From positions 1 through 47,741 of the forward strand of contig NZ_AEGR01000075.1 in assembly GCF_000211835.1 (NCBI RefSeq): DNA of 47,741 nucleotides, read 5' to 3'. Source of the DNA: Hylemonella gracilis ATCC 19624 (GTDB taxonomy: Bacteria > Pseudomonadota > Gammaproteobacteria > Burkholderiales > Burkholderiaceae_C). Below the pieces are notes generated by a model. It ran no database searches and was not told where the DNA came from. It was given only the letters and a program-made list of their open reading frames with translations. The translations under genes and the position numbers were made by a program. Of this stretch, positions 18,320 to 25,967 are shown piece after piece; the first letter of the stretch is position 1; every line of letters starts with the position of its first letter.

Positions 18320-19792
18320 ATGATTTCACGCGAACCCACCCTGGAGCGACTGGCTGTCGCCCGCGAGCTGCTGCTCACCCCCTTCGGCTTGGACGAATCG
18401 CACCTTTTGCGTGCCTTGTCCGAAATCCGCGCTCACCGGGTGGATGACGCCGATCTCTATTTCCAGTACACCCGCAGCGAGGGCTGGAGCCTGGAAGAAG
18501 GCATCGTCAAAACCGGCAGCTTTTCCATCGACCAGGGCGTGGGCGTGCGCGCCGTCAGCGGCGAGAAGACTGCCTTCGCATATTCCGACGACATCTCCGA
18601 GGCGTCTTTGCTGGACGCCGCGCGCACGGTGCGCAGCATCGCGGCGGCGGGCAAGTCGGCCCGGGTCAAGGCGGCCGAGCGCAAGATCGCCGGCTCCCGT
18701 TCGCTGTACCCCGGTGCCGATCCGATCGCGACGTTGGACAGCACCGCCAAGGTGGCCTTGCTCGAGAAAGTCGAAAAACTTGCGCGTGCCAAGGACCCGC
18801 GCGTGGTGCAGGTGATGGCCGGTCTGGCCGGTGAATACGACGTGGTGCTGGTGGCCCGCGCCGACGGCACCTTGGCGGCGGATGTGCGCCCGCTGGTCCG
18901 ACTGTCGGTGACGGTGATCGCCGAGCAAAACGTGAACGGCGCGGTGCGCCGAGAAATGGGCTCCTCCGGAGGTGGCGGGCGCTTCGGCCTGGCTTATTTC
19001 GATGAAGAGACCATCACCCGTTATGTGGACGAGGCCGTCAGCGCGGCCCTCACCAACCTGGAGTCGCGTCCCGCCCCGGCCGGTGAGATGACCGTGGTGC
19101 TGGGTTCCGGTTGGCCTGGCATTCTGTTGCACGAAGCCATCGGCCATGGTTTGGAAGGCGACTTCAACCGCAAGGGGTCGAGCGCCTTCAGCGGTCGCAT
19201 CGGCCAGCGCGTGGCGGCCAAGGGCGTGACGGTGTTGGATGACGGCACCATCGCCGACCGGCGCGGTTCGCTCAATGTGGACGACGAGGGCAATCCCAGC
19301 CAGCGCAATGTGCTGATCGAGGATGGCATCCTCAAGGGCTACATCCAGGACAGCATGAACGCACGCCTGATGAAGACCGCGCCCACGGGCAACGGCCGAC
19401 GTGAGAGCTACGCCCACATTCCCATGCCGCGCATGACGAACACCTACATGCTCGGTGGCGACAAGACCCCCGAGGAGATCGTCGCCAGCATCGACCGCGG
19501 CTTGTACGCGACCAACTTCGGCGGCGGGCAGGTGGACATCACCAATGGCAAGTTCGTGTTCTCGGCCAGCGAAGCCTATTGGGTTGAGAAGGGCAAGATC
19601 CTGTATCCCGTCAAGGGCGCGACCCTGGTGGGCAATGGCCCCGATGCCCTGACGCGCGTGTCCATGATTGGCAATGACATGCGCCTCGACAGCGGCGTGG
19701 GTACCTGCGGCAAGGAAGGCCAGAGCGTGCCCGTGGGCGTGGGCCAGCCCACCTTGCGCATCGATGGCCTGACGGTCGGCGGCACGGCGTGA
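18320..19792 (+). CDS. tldD: Metalloprotease TldD
   Basis: Zinc peptidase that with TldE/PmbA degrades unfolded peptides and processes modified peptides such as microcins and antitoxins. The 490-residue protein carries the unusual zinc motif HEAIGHGLEGD (His271, Glu272, His276), and the downstream GTCGKEGQ stretch typically holds a third ligand cysteine. An N-terminal domain (about 30-240) precedes the catalytic domain, as in the family, and the length is normal. PmbA/TldE is not in the window. The gene probably shares a transcript with rodA, from which it is separated by only 58 bp. Confidence 0.96.
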   Translation: MISREPTLERLAVARELLLTPFGLDESHLLRALSEIRAHRVDDADLYFQYTRSEGWSLEEGIVKTGSFSIDQGVGVRAVSGEKTAFAYSDDISEASLLDAARTVRSIAAAGKSARVKAAERKIAGSRSLYPGADPIATLDSTAKVALLEKVEKLARAKDPRVVQVMAGLAGEYDVVLVARADGTLAADVRPLVRLSVTVIAEQNVNGAVRREMGSSGGGGRFGLAYFDEETITRYVDEAVSAALTNLESRPAPAGEMTVVLGSGWPGILLHEAIGHGLEGDFNRKGSSAFSGRIGQRVAAKGVTVLDDGTIADRRGSLNVDDEGNPSQRNVLIEDGILKGYIQDSMNARLMKTAPTGNGRRESYAHIPMPRMTNTYMLGGDKTPEEIVASIDRGLYATNFGGGQVDITNGKFVFSASEAYWVEKGKILYPVKGATLVGNGPDALTRVSMIGNDMRLDSGVGTCGKEGQSVPVGVGQPTLRIDGLTVGGTA

Positions 19793-19910
19793 TGGTTGCT
19801 CGCCCCCGACTCTCGCTCACTTCGTGTAGCTCGCATGGTGCCAGCGCCAGAGGCCGCAGGCTCTTTGGGCAGTCCAAGTCTGCGCAGGCAGGCTTGGAGC
19901 CGCTGCCCTC

Positions 19911-19962
19911 AGCCCCTCAGGGGGCACACCCTGCAGCCCGGTAAAGCCGGTTCTGCCGGTGC
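19911..19962. repeat. Intergenic repeat, degenerate copy 1
   Basis: The stretch containing CCCCTCAGGGGGCA and then CCCGGTAAAGCCGGTTCTGCC resembles the arrangement after accC (27319-27419). There a Pro/Gly-type C-rich palindrome is followed by CCCGGCGAAGCCGGTTCCACG. Both contain a short CCGG-AAGCCGG hairpin. I recognise this pattern from intergenic regions of Comamonadaceae genomes. It lies between tldD and the aroG leader; the rest of 19793-19960 holds no gene that I can support. Confidence 0.45.
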
Positions 19963-20008
19963 CCGCGTTTTTCTCTTGGCTGTGTCTTTTTGTGCTAGAG
20001 TGCCCGCC

Positions 20009-20089
20009 ATGCAAGCCGTTCGCGCCTACTTTTATTTTTACTTTTGGTTCTCTGTCCCCGGCGGACGAGAGGCGCTGACGCGAGCATAA
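20009..20089 (+). CDS. aroG leader peptide
   Basis: Open frame of 26 codons whose product contains the run YFYFYFWF (codons 20027-20050): eight consecutive aromatic residues, four Phe, three Tyr and one Trp. It ends at TAA 20087-20089 and is followed by an intrinsic terminator and then the gene for the first enzyme of aromatic amino acid synthesis. This is the classical layout of ribosome-mediated attenuation. Scarcity of charged aromatic tRNAs would stall the ribosome in the run and favour an antiterminator. No good ribosome-binding site is visible. An extended -10-like sequence (TGCTAGAGT, 19994-20001) just upstream would place the transcript start almost at the ATG, so leaderless initiation is possible. 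Confidence 0.85.
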   Translation: MQAVRAYFYFYFWFSVPGGREALTRA

Positions 20090-20147
20090 GCAAACACAGA
20101 CCCCTCACCAAGAACCGCCGGAGCTGAAAAGCCCCGGCGGTTTTTTT
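20056..20147 (+). terminator. Transcription attenuator of aroG (terminator plus competing antiterminator arm)
   Basis: The terminator stem pairs AACCGCCGG (20113-20121) with CCGGCGGTT (20134-20142) around a 12-nt region that can add two more pairs, and is followed by seven T (20141-20147). The leader-peptide segment CCCCGGCGG (20056-20064), just after the aromatic codons, has the same sequence as the terminator's 3' arm (20132-20140). It can therefore pair with the 5' arm instead, giving a mutually exclusive antiterminator. A CCGCC at 20004-20008, just before the leader ATG, could in turn sequester that segment. The pairing was worked out by eye; no folding energy was calculated. Confidence 0.8.
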
Positions 20148-20190
20148 GTGCCTTGTTTTTTTAACTTAATTCAAACACTTGGAGCCCTTG

Positions 20191-21303
20191 ATGAACGCCA
20201 CCACCGAGACCTGGTATGCGCAGCCTGCCGACAAGACCAGCCGCATCGACAACGAACGCATCAAGGACATCACCGTGTTGCCCCCGCCCGAACATCTGAT
20301 TCGCTTCTTTCCCATCGCGGGAACGCCCGTGGAGGCCCTGATTGCCAAGACCCGTCAGAGCATCCACCGCATCATGGCGGGCAAGGACGATCGACTGCTG
20401 GTGGTCATTGGCCCCTGTTCCATCCACGATCCCGCAGCGGCGGTCGAGTACGCCAAACGCTTGAAGGAGCAGCGTGAGCGGTTCAAGGACACGTTGGAGA
20501 TCGTGATGCGGGTTTACTTCGAGAAGCCGCGCACTACCGTGGGCTGGAAGGGGTTGATCAACGATCCCTACCTGGACGAAAGTTTCCGCATTGACGAGGG
20601 CTTGCGCATCGCGCGCCAGTTGCTGATCGAGATCAACCGCCTGGGCTTGCCCGCGGGCAGTGAGTTCTTGGACGTGATTTCGCCTCAATACATTGGTGAC
20701 CTGATCTCCTGGGGCGCCATCGGTGCGCGCACCACCGAAAGCCAGGTGCACCGCGAATTGGCCTCGGGCCTGTCCGCGCCCATCGGCTTCAAGAACGGCA
20801 CGGATGGCAACATCCGCATCGCCACCGACGCCATCCAGGCCGCTTCGCGCGGCCACCATTTCCTGTCCGTGCACAAGAACGGCCAGGTGGCCATCGTGCA
20901 GACCCAGGGCAACAAGGATTGCCACGTGATCCTGCGCGGCGGCAAGACGCCCAACTACGACGCCGACAGCGTGGCCAAGGCCTGCGCCGACCTGGAAGCA
21001 GCCAAGCTGCCCGCCTCGTTGATGGTGGATTGCAGCCACGCCAACAGCAGCAAGCAGCATGAAAAGCAAATGGACGTGACGCGAGACATCGCGGGGCAGA
21101 TCCAGGCCGGATCGCGCCGAATTTTCGGCGTGATGCTGGAAAGTCACCTGACAGCGGGCGCCCAGAAGTTCACGCCCGGCAAGGACCAAGCCTGCGATCT
21201 GGAATACGGCAAGAGCATCACCGACGCGTGCCTAGGCTGGGACGACTCGTTGCAGGCTCTGCGGGTCTTGTCGGAAGCGGTGGCGGCGCGGCGGACTGCC
21301 TGA
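20191..21303 (+). CDS. aroG: 3-deoxy-7-phosphoheptulonate synthase (class I, AroG/F/H type)
   Basis: Condenses phosphoenolpyruvate and erythrose 4-phosphate to DAHP, the committed step of the shikimate pathway. The 370-residue protein shows the class I motifs GPCSIHD, RVYFEKPRTTVGWKG, the metal- and substrate-binding GIxxGARTTESQ-like block, GFKNGTDG and MVDCSHANSSK. The ATG at 20191 follows a GGAG at 20181-20184; a TTG 12 bp upstream in frame overlaps this site and is unlikely. Which aromatic amino acid inhibits it cannot be told with confidence, so the symbol denotes the family. Control by the upstream leader peptide and attenuator is strongly suggested. Confidence 0.95.
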   Translation: MNATTETWYAQPADKTSRIDNERIKDITVLPPPEHLIRFFPIAGTPVEALIAKTRQSIHRIMAGKDDRLLVVIGPCSIHDPAAAVEYAKRLKEQRERFKDTLEIVMRVYFEKPRTTVGWKGLINDPYLDESFRIDEGLRIARQLLIEINRLGLPAGSEFLDVISPQYIGDLISWGAIGARTTESQVHRELASGLSAPIGFKNGTDGNIRIATDAIQAASRGHHFLSVHKNGQVAIVQTQGNKDCHVILRGGKTPNYDADSVAKACADLEAAKLPASLMVDCSHANSSKQHEKQMDVTRDIAGQIQAGSRRIFGVMLESHLTAGAQKFTPGKDQACDLEYGKSITDACLGWDDSLQALRVLSEAVAARRTA

Positions 21304-21350
21304 CTCTCACTCGCCTGCCGGCCGGTGCCGTTTCATCACGCCATGGCCGA

Positions 21351-22793
21351 TCACACTACCGTGGCCAGTGCCCCCAAGGCCTTCAGCAGCTTCTGGTGCA
21401 CGCCGCCGAAACCACCGTTGCTCATGCAGAGGATGTGGTCGCCAGGGCGCGCCGCCGCGATGACTTGGCTCACCAGTTCGTCGATGCTGTCGGCCACCTG
21501 TGCCCGCGTGCCCATGGGCGCCAAGGCCTCGCGCGCATCCCAGCCCAGGCCACCCGTGTGGCAGAAGGCGAGGTTCGCGTCCTCCAGGCTCCAGGGCAAT
21601 TGCGCCTTCATGGTGCCGAGCTTCATGGTGTTGCTGCGGGGTTCGAAGACGGCGAGGATGCGGGCTTGGCCTACTTGCCTGCGCAGGCCATCCAGCGTGG
21701 TGCGGATGGCCGTCGGATGGTGAGCGAAATCGTCGTAGACGGTGATGCCGCCGCCATCGCGCGACACCACGCCACGGATCTCCATGCGCCGCTTGACGTT
21801 CTGGAACTCCCGCAGGGCCAGCGCGGCCTGGGCGGGCGTGACGCCCACGTGTTCGGCGGCGGCAATGGCCGCGAGCGCGTTCAACTGGTTGTGCACGCCA
21901 CCCACCTTCCATTGCACGTGGGCGACAGACACACCGTGGCGCAGTACCTCGAAATCCTGCGGTTCACCCTGGGCCTGGAAGTCGCTGCTGGCCGCGCCAA
22001 AGCTGCGCTGTTCGCTCCAGCAACCCTGATGCAGCACGCGGGCCAGGCTTTCCTCCAGGCCATTGAAGACCACTCGGCCGCTAGCGGGCACAGTGCGCAC
22101 CAAGTGGTGGAACTGACGTTCGATGGCAGCCAAATCATCGAAGATGTCCGCGTGGTCGAATTCCAGGTTGTTCAGGATGGCGGTACGCGGCCGGTAGTGA
22201 ACGAACTTGCTGCGCTTGTCGAAGAAGGCCGTGTCGTATTCGTCGGCTTCGATGATGAAGAGAGGGCGGTGCTGTTCGGGCACACCCGTCTCGCCAGCCT
22301 GGTCTCTGTTCGACATGCCACCCAGCCTTGCGGAGATTCCGAAATTGAGAGGCACACCGCCGACCAAAAATCCCGGCTGAAGGCCCGCGTGTTCCAGAAT
22401 CCAGGCCAGCATGCTGGTTGTCGTCGTCTTGCCATGCGTGCCCGCGACGGCCAGCACATGGCGGCCCTGCAACACGTTTTCGGCCAGCCACTGCGGGCCG
22501 CTGGTGTAAGGCGCGCCGCTGTCGAGGATGGCTTCCATCAGCGGGAACTTCGGTGTGCCGTCCGCGGCGCGGGCGCGGCTGACGACGTTGCCGATCACGT
22601 AGACATCGGGCTTCAACGCCATCTGGTCCGCGCCGTAGCCTTCGATGAGTTCGATGCCGAGGGCCCGCAGCTGATCGCTCATCGGGGGGTAAACGCCGCT
22701 GTCGCAGCCGGTGACTTTGTGGCCCGCTTCTCGGGCCAGGGCAGCGACACCGCCCATGAAGGTGCCGCAAATGCCGAGGATGTGAATGTGCAT
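21351..22793 (-). CDS. mpl: UDP-N-acetylmuramate:L-alanyl-gamma-D-glutamyl-meso-diaminopimelate ligase
   Basis: Murein-recycling ligase that re-attaches the tripeptide released from old peptidoglycan to UDP-MurNAc in the cytoplasm. The 480-residue protein has the N-terminal nucleotide fold of Mur ligases in its Mpl form (MHIHILGICGTFMGG). It also has the P-loop AGTHGKTTTT (117-126), the IEADEYDTAFFDKRSKF block specific for Mpl, and the LEFDHADIF segment. The length is right for Mpl and distinguishes it from MurC. It is convergent with aroG, with 47 bp between stops. AmpD, another recycling enzyme, is encoded elsewhere in this window. Confidence 0.96.
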   Translation of the reverse strand: MHIHILGICGTFMGGVAALAREAGHKVTGCDSGVYPPMSDQLRALGIELIEGYGADQMALKPDVYVIGNVVSRARAADGTPKFPLMEAILDSGAPYTSGPQWLAENVLQGRHVLAVAGTHGKTTTTSMLAWILEHAGLQPGFLVGGVPLNFGISARLGGMSNRDQAGETGVPEQHRPLFIIEADEYDTAFFDKRSKFVHYRPRTAILNNLEFDHADIFDDLAAIERQFHHLVRTVPASGRVVFNGLEESLARVLHQGCWSEQRSFGAASSDFQAQGEPQDFEVLRHGVSVAHVQWKVGGVHNQLNALAAIAAAEHVGVTPAQAALALREFQNVKRRMEIRGVVSRDGGGITVYDDFAHHPTAIRTTLDGLRRQVGQARILAVFEPRSNTMKLGTMKAQLPWSLEDANLAFCHTGGLGWDAREALAPMGTRAQVADSIDELVSQVIAAARPGDHILCMSNGGFGGVHQKLLKALGALATVV

Positions 22794-22877
22794 GGCGCGA
22801 TGCTAGCGCAGGCCTGACGCGCTTCCAGGCCACTTTGGCTAAAATCACGGCATCCACCAACGCCTGGCGCGGAGCAC

Positions 22878-23183
22878 ATGATGGCAAGTCTTTCTTCCAT
22901 TGGCATTTCAGGTCTGCAGGCCGCGCAATTGCGGCTGGACAGTTCCGCGCACAACGTGGCCAACCTGAACACTCCCGGCTTCAAGCGCCAGACGGTCACC
23001 CAGCAGGACGCGCCCAACCTTGCGGGGACCCGCACCCGCCTGGGCAAGGCCCGTGAAGAGGGCGTGACTCTGGAGGGGGAAGTGGTCGAGCAGATGTCGG
23101 CCTCCCACGCCTTCAAGGCCAATCTGCAGACTCTCAAGACCCAGGAAGACATGCTGGGCTCTTTGCTCGACACCAAGGCTTGA
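22878..23183 (+). CDS. Solitary mini flagellar basal-body rod protein
   Basis: Protein of 101 residues consisting of little more than the two conserved ends of flagellar axial proteins. The N-terminal rod motif (SSIGISGLQAAQLRLDSS followed by AHNVANLNTPGFKRQ) is joined to a C-terminal helix (EVVEQMSASHAFKANLQTLKTQEDMLGSLLD) with only a short linker. FlgB and FlgC have the same ends but are longer. No other flagellar gene is near. The first two codons are both ATG, so the start is 22878 or 22881. A role in the basal body, or a separate role using the same coiled-coil polymerisation, cannot be distinguished. Confidence 0.8.
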   Translation: MMASLSSIGISGLQAAQLRLDSSAHNVANLNTPGFKRQTVTQQDAPNLAGTRTRLGKAREEGVTLEGEVVEQMSASHAFKANLQTLKTQEDMLGSLLDTKA

Positions 23184-23301
23184 GGGTGTGACTCGGCGGG
23201 ATTGACCCCGCTCGCACTGGGCGACTCTTGCGCTTAGGCCATGGCGCCCAGTGGTCATTGGGGTGGCCTATGATGGTCGCCCCAATTTCATTTGCCGACC
23301 C

Positions 23302-23997
23302 ATGACCGCTTTCTCCGCCGCCGCGCCTGCTTTTGCTGAGTCCATCGCGTCCTCTCCCGAGCTCATGCGCCCCCAAACCCGGGGCGAGGAAATCGCCAAC
23401 AGCGTGAGCCATGGCTTGGGCGCCCTGGCCGCCCTGGTTGCGATGCCGGTGTTGATCGTTCATGCAAGCCTGCATGGCAGTGCGGCCGACATCGTGGGTG
23501 CGAGCATCTTCACAGTCACGATGCTGCTGCTCTACAGCATTTCGGCCCTCTACCACGCATTGCCACAGGGGCGCGCCAAGCGGCTGTTCATGCGCCTGGA
23601 CCATGGCTCGATCTATTTGTTCATCGCCGGCAGCTACACCCCCTTCACCCTGGGCGTGCTGGGTGGGGCGTGGGGTTGGAGCCTGTTCGGCGTGGTGTGG
23701 GGCTTGGCAGCCTTCGGAGTGGTGTTGAAGGCGGGCAATCTGCTGTCCAGCCAGTGGCTGTCCACCGGTCTGTACTTGCTGATGGGCTGGCTGGTGCTGG
23801 TCGCCGCCGTGCCGATGCTTGAGCGCGTGTCGACGGCCGGTCTGGCCTGGTTGGCGGCGGGTGGTCTGGCCTACACCCTGGGCGTGGTGTTCTTCGTGCT
23901 GGACAACCGGGTGCGCTACGCCCATTTCGTCTGGCACCTGTTCGTGCTGGCGGGCACCGCTTGCCACTTTTTCGCGGTGCTTTGGCACGCGCGCTGA
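23302..23997 (+). CDS. Haemolysin III family (PAQR/YqfA-like) membrane protein
   Basis: Integral membrane protein, 231 residues from the ATG at 23302; a later ATG at 23365 is also possible. Seven hydrophobic helices are apparent. PAQR signature residues are present: EEIANSVSHGLGAL before helix 1, SALYHALP, the DHGSIYLFIAGSYTPFTLG block, and HFVWHLFVLAGTACHFF near the end. These conserve the Ser, Asp and three His that form the putative zinc site of this hydrolase-like family. Although named for haemolytic activity of Bacillus proteins, the bacterial function is not established. It stands alone between the mini rod gene and a conserved unknown. Confidence 0.9.
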   Translation: MTAFSAAAPAFAESIASSPELMRPQTRGEEIANSVSHGLGALAALVAMPVLIVHASLHGSAADIVGASIFTVTMLLLYSISALYHALPQGRAKRLFMRLDHGSIYLFIAGSYTPFTLGVLGGAWGWSLFGVVWGLAAFGVVLKAGNLLSSQWLSTGLYLLMGWLVLVAAVPMLERVSTAGLAWLAAGGLAYTLGVVFFVLDNRVRYAHFVWHLFVLAGTACHFFAVLWHAR

Positions 23998-24083
23998 GCT
24001 TGGGTGGTTCAACTGGCGCAAGCTCCGGACGCGCAGCCTGACTCTGAGACCACCAGTGTCTCGGAAACTTCGGATCGACTCGA

Positions 24084-24100
24084 CGTGCAAAGCTTGCACG
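24084..24100. promoter_or_regulatory. Candidate operator: 17-bp inverted repeat
   Basis: CGTGCAA-AGC-TTGCACG is a perfect 7-3-7 inverted repeat. It lies in the 228-bp stretch (23998-24225) between the haemolysin III gene and the next gene, 125 bp before that gene's start. The geometry resembles a binding site for a dimeric repressor. Nothing else could be supported in this stretch. Confidence 0.3.
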
Positions 24101-24225
24101 CCCGTGAGCTGGGTTGGCTGTGGCGTTCAGTCAAATGGCTCGCGGCGAACTACCAGCATCGGCGGCATGCCCCCATCTTGCCCGCACTAGGACAAGGCCG
24201 AACCCCAGGGGTGACAATCTGCGGC

Positions 24226-24840
24226 ATGCATGCTCAAGATGAAATTGCGGCTGCCGCAGCCCGCATGGTGGTGGAAGAAGGCTTGGAGTACGGTCCGGCC
24301 AAGCACCGCGCCGCCAAGGCGCTGGGCTTGCCGCAGCGCACGCCTTTGCCCGACAACGATGCGCTGGAAGACGCAGTGCGCGACTACATCGCCGTGTTTT
24401 GCGCCGACACCCAGCCGCGCGAATTGCTGGCCTTGCGGCGTCTCGCCCTGAAGTGGATGGAGCGGCTGCAGGATTTTCAGCCTCATCTCAGTGGCGCCGT
24501 CTGGCGAGGCACGGCGACGCGATGGTCTGATGTCCATTTGGATCTGTTTTGTGAGGACGGCAAGGCGGCCGAGATCGCTCTGATGGATCAGGGGCTGATT
24601 TACGAGACGCGCAGCACCACTGGATTGAGGCACAAACCGGTGGATGTGCTCAGCCTGCACGCACCTTGCCGCGAGTTGGGTGATCTCACCGGCGAATCGG
24701 TGGTTGGCGTGCACCTGCGCATCAACGATCTGGATGACTTGCGCGGCGCGCTGTTGCCCGATGCCCGAGGTCGTGCCCCTCGTGGCCCTGCACAGGCGCT
24801 GCGTGAGTTGGTGCGCGCTTCGGAATTGCAGAACGGATAG
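24226..24840 (+). CDS. Conserved hypothetical protein (Burkholderiales, 204 aa)
   Basis: Cytoplasmic protein of 204 residues without signal peptide or membrane segment. It begins MHAQDEIAAAAARMVVEEG, then has KHRAAKALGLPQRTPLPDN and the central block GAVWRGTATRWSDVHLDLFCEDGKAAEIALMDQG. From memory, homologues occur at this same position upstream of tlpA in Burkholderiales, and some databases name them as Mur ligases, which nothing in the sequence supports. The central block is faintly reminiscent of a nucleotidyltransferase strand-helix unit, but no GSxxxGxxxxxSDxD motif is complete. The ATG at 24226 was preferred over a long unsupported extension to 24004. The stop is 9 bp before the next start, so it is probably in an operon with the thioredoxin-like gene. 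Confidence 0.8.
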   Translation: MHAQDEIAAAAARMVVEEGLEYGPAKHRAAKALGLPQRTPLPDNDALEDAVRDYIAVFCADTQPRELLALRRLALKWMERLQDFQPHLSGAVWRGTATRWSDVHLDLFCEDGKAAEIALMDQGLIYETRSTTGLRHKPVDVLSLHAPCRELGDLTGESVVGVHLRINDLDDLRGALLPDARGRAPRGPAQALRELVRASELQNG

Positions 24841-24849
24841 GACGTGGAC

Positions 24850-25371
24850 ATGGAACGCAGGCATATTCTTTACGCCGCTACCGCGCTCGCCGCCGCCGGT
24901 GCTGGCGCTACCTGGGCGTGGCGGCGCGCACAACCCCAAGCCATGGCCGCCGACGTGATGGCGCGGTTCTGGGGCTTGACGCTGGACACGCCGCAAGGTC
25001 AGCGCCTGGCGCTGGACGTTTTGCGCGGTAAGCCCCTGCTGGTGAACTTCTGGGCCACATGGTGCCCCCCCTGTATTGAGGAGCTGCCGATGCTCAATGC
25101 CTTTTACCGTCAAAATTCGGCGAAAAGTTGGCAAGTGCTCGGCATCGCCGTCGATCAGCTTGCGCCGGTGCAAGCCTTCCTGCGGCGCCTGCCCCTGGAT
25201 TTTCCAGTGGTGTTGTCTGGCATGGAGGGTTTGACCCTGAGTCAGGAATTTGGGAATCAGGCCCGAGGATTGCCATTTACCGTGCTGGTCGGCGCAGATG
25301 GGGTGATTTTGAATCGTAAAATCGGTAAGTTGTCGGAAGCTGACCTGGCGCAGTGGCGGGAACTCGGGTAG
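24850..25371 (+). CDS. TlpA-like thioredoxin family protein
   Basis: Predicted periplasmic thiol-disulfide oxidoreductase of 173 residues. An N-terminal segment (RRHILYAATALAAAGAGATWAW, roughly 3-24) should act as a membrane anchor or signal peptide. The thioredoxin fold carries the active site WCPPC (Cys72 and Cys75) with NFWATWCPPCIEELPML typical of TlpA/ResA proteins. The start at ATG 24850 is decided by the AGGAC ribosome-binding site at 24839-24843; a GTG at 24844 would leave no spacing. Likely roles are reduction of apocytochrome c or other periplasmic thiols. In several relatives an aroQ gene separates it from accB; here it does not. Confidence 0.92.
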   Translation: MERRHILYAATALAAAGAGATWAWRRAQPQAMAADVMARFWGLTLDTPQGQRLALDVLRGKPLLVNFWATWCPPCIEELPMLNAFYRQNSAKSWQVLGIAVDQLAPVQAFLRRLPLDFPVVLSGMEGLTLSQEFGNQARGLPFTVLVGADGVILNRKIGKLSEADLAQWRELG

Positions 25372-25425
25372 AGTCCCGCCTTCGCCGAAAAACGGCCCCT
25401 GTTTCTTTTGCCTCTGCCGTTTGTT

Positions 25426-25442
25426 ATTGGCACGTTGCCAAT
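25426..25442. promoter_or_regulatory. Candidate operator upstream of accBC
   Basis: ATTGGCA-CGT-TGCCAAT is a perfect 7-3-7 inverted repeat, 48 bp before the accB start and inside the 119-bp spacer after the tlpA-like gene. Its dyad symmetry and position suggest a repressor or activator site controlling the acetyl-CoA carboxylase subunits. It does not match the FadR site I know from enterobacteria. A role in folding of the leader RNA is the alternative. Confidence 0.4.
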
Positions 25443-25490
25443 GATGTGCCGTGAGATTGAGGCAATATCAATCACGTTGTTGGAGTTTTC

Positions 25491-25955
25491 ATGGATTTGC
25501 GCAAACTCAAGACCCTGATCGATCTGGTGTCTGATTCGAACGTCTCTGAACTGGAGATCACCGAGGCCGAAGGCAAGGTGCGGATCGTTAAGGGCGGCAC
25601 GGCCGCCGTGCAAGCTTACGCGCCTCCCCCGGTCGCCATGGCGCCTGCCGGCGCGCCGGCTGCCGCGGCTCCCGCCCCAGCGGCCGCGCCTGCGGCACCT
25701 GCTGCTGCGGCCGCGGCAACGGGCCACACCGTCAAGTCCCCCATGGTGGGCACGTTCTACCGCTCGGCCTCGCCTGGCGCCAAGTCCTTCGTCGAAGTGG
25801 GTCAGGCCGTCAAGCAGGGCGACACGCTGTGCATCATTGAAGCCATGAAGATCCTCAACGAGATCGAGGCCGACAAAGCTGGCACCGTGACGCAAATCCT
25901 GTGTGACAACGGTCAGGCCGTGGAATACGGGCAGCCCCTGTTCATCATCGAATAA
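25491..25955 (+). CDS. accB: Biotin carboxyl carrier protein of acetyl-CoA carboxylase
   Basis: Carries the biotin that shuttles CO2 between AccC and the carboxyltransferase in the first step of fatty acid synthesis. The 154-residue protein has the N-terminal [23 protein letters not shown] domain and an Ala/Pro linker (about 40-78). The C-terminal biotinyl domain contains EAMKI, where Lys120 is biotinylated, and the 'thumb' loop region is present ([12 protein letters not shown]). The start is unambiguous by family alignment. accC follows after 12 bp, so the two form an operon. The bioB gene in this window supplies the same cofactor. Confidence 0.97.
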   Translation: MDLRKLKTLIDLVSDSNVSELEITEAEGKVRIVKGGTAAVQAYAPPPVAMAPAGAPAAAAPAPAAAPAAPAAAAAATGHTVKSPMVGTFYRSASPGAKSFVEVGQAVKQGDTLCIIEAMKILNEIEADKAGTVTQILCDNGQAVEYGQPLFIIE

Positions 25956-25967
25956 GGCGGGCGCCTC

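Noticed and set aside
24004-24225. 5' extension of the conserved unknown gene
   Set aside because: The extra 74 codons have no domain, contain the 17-bp inverted repeat, and the family start fits 24226.
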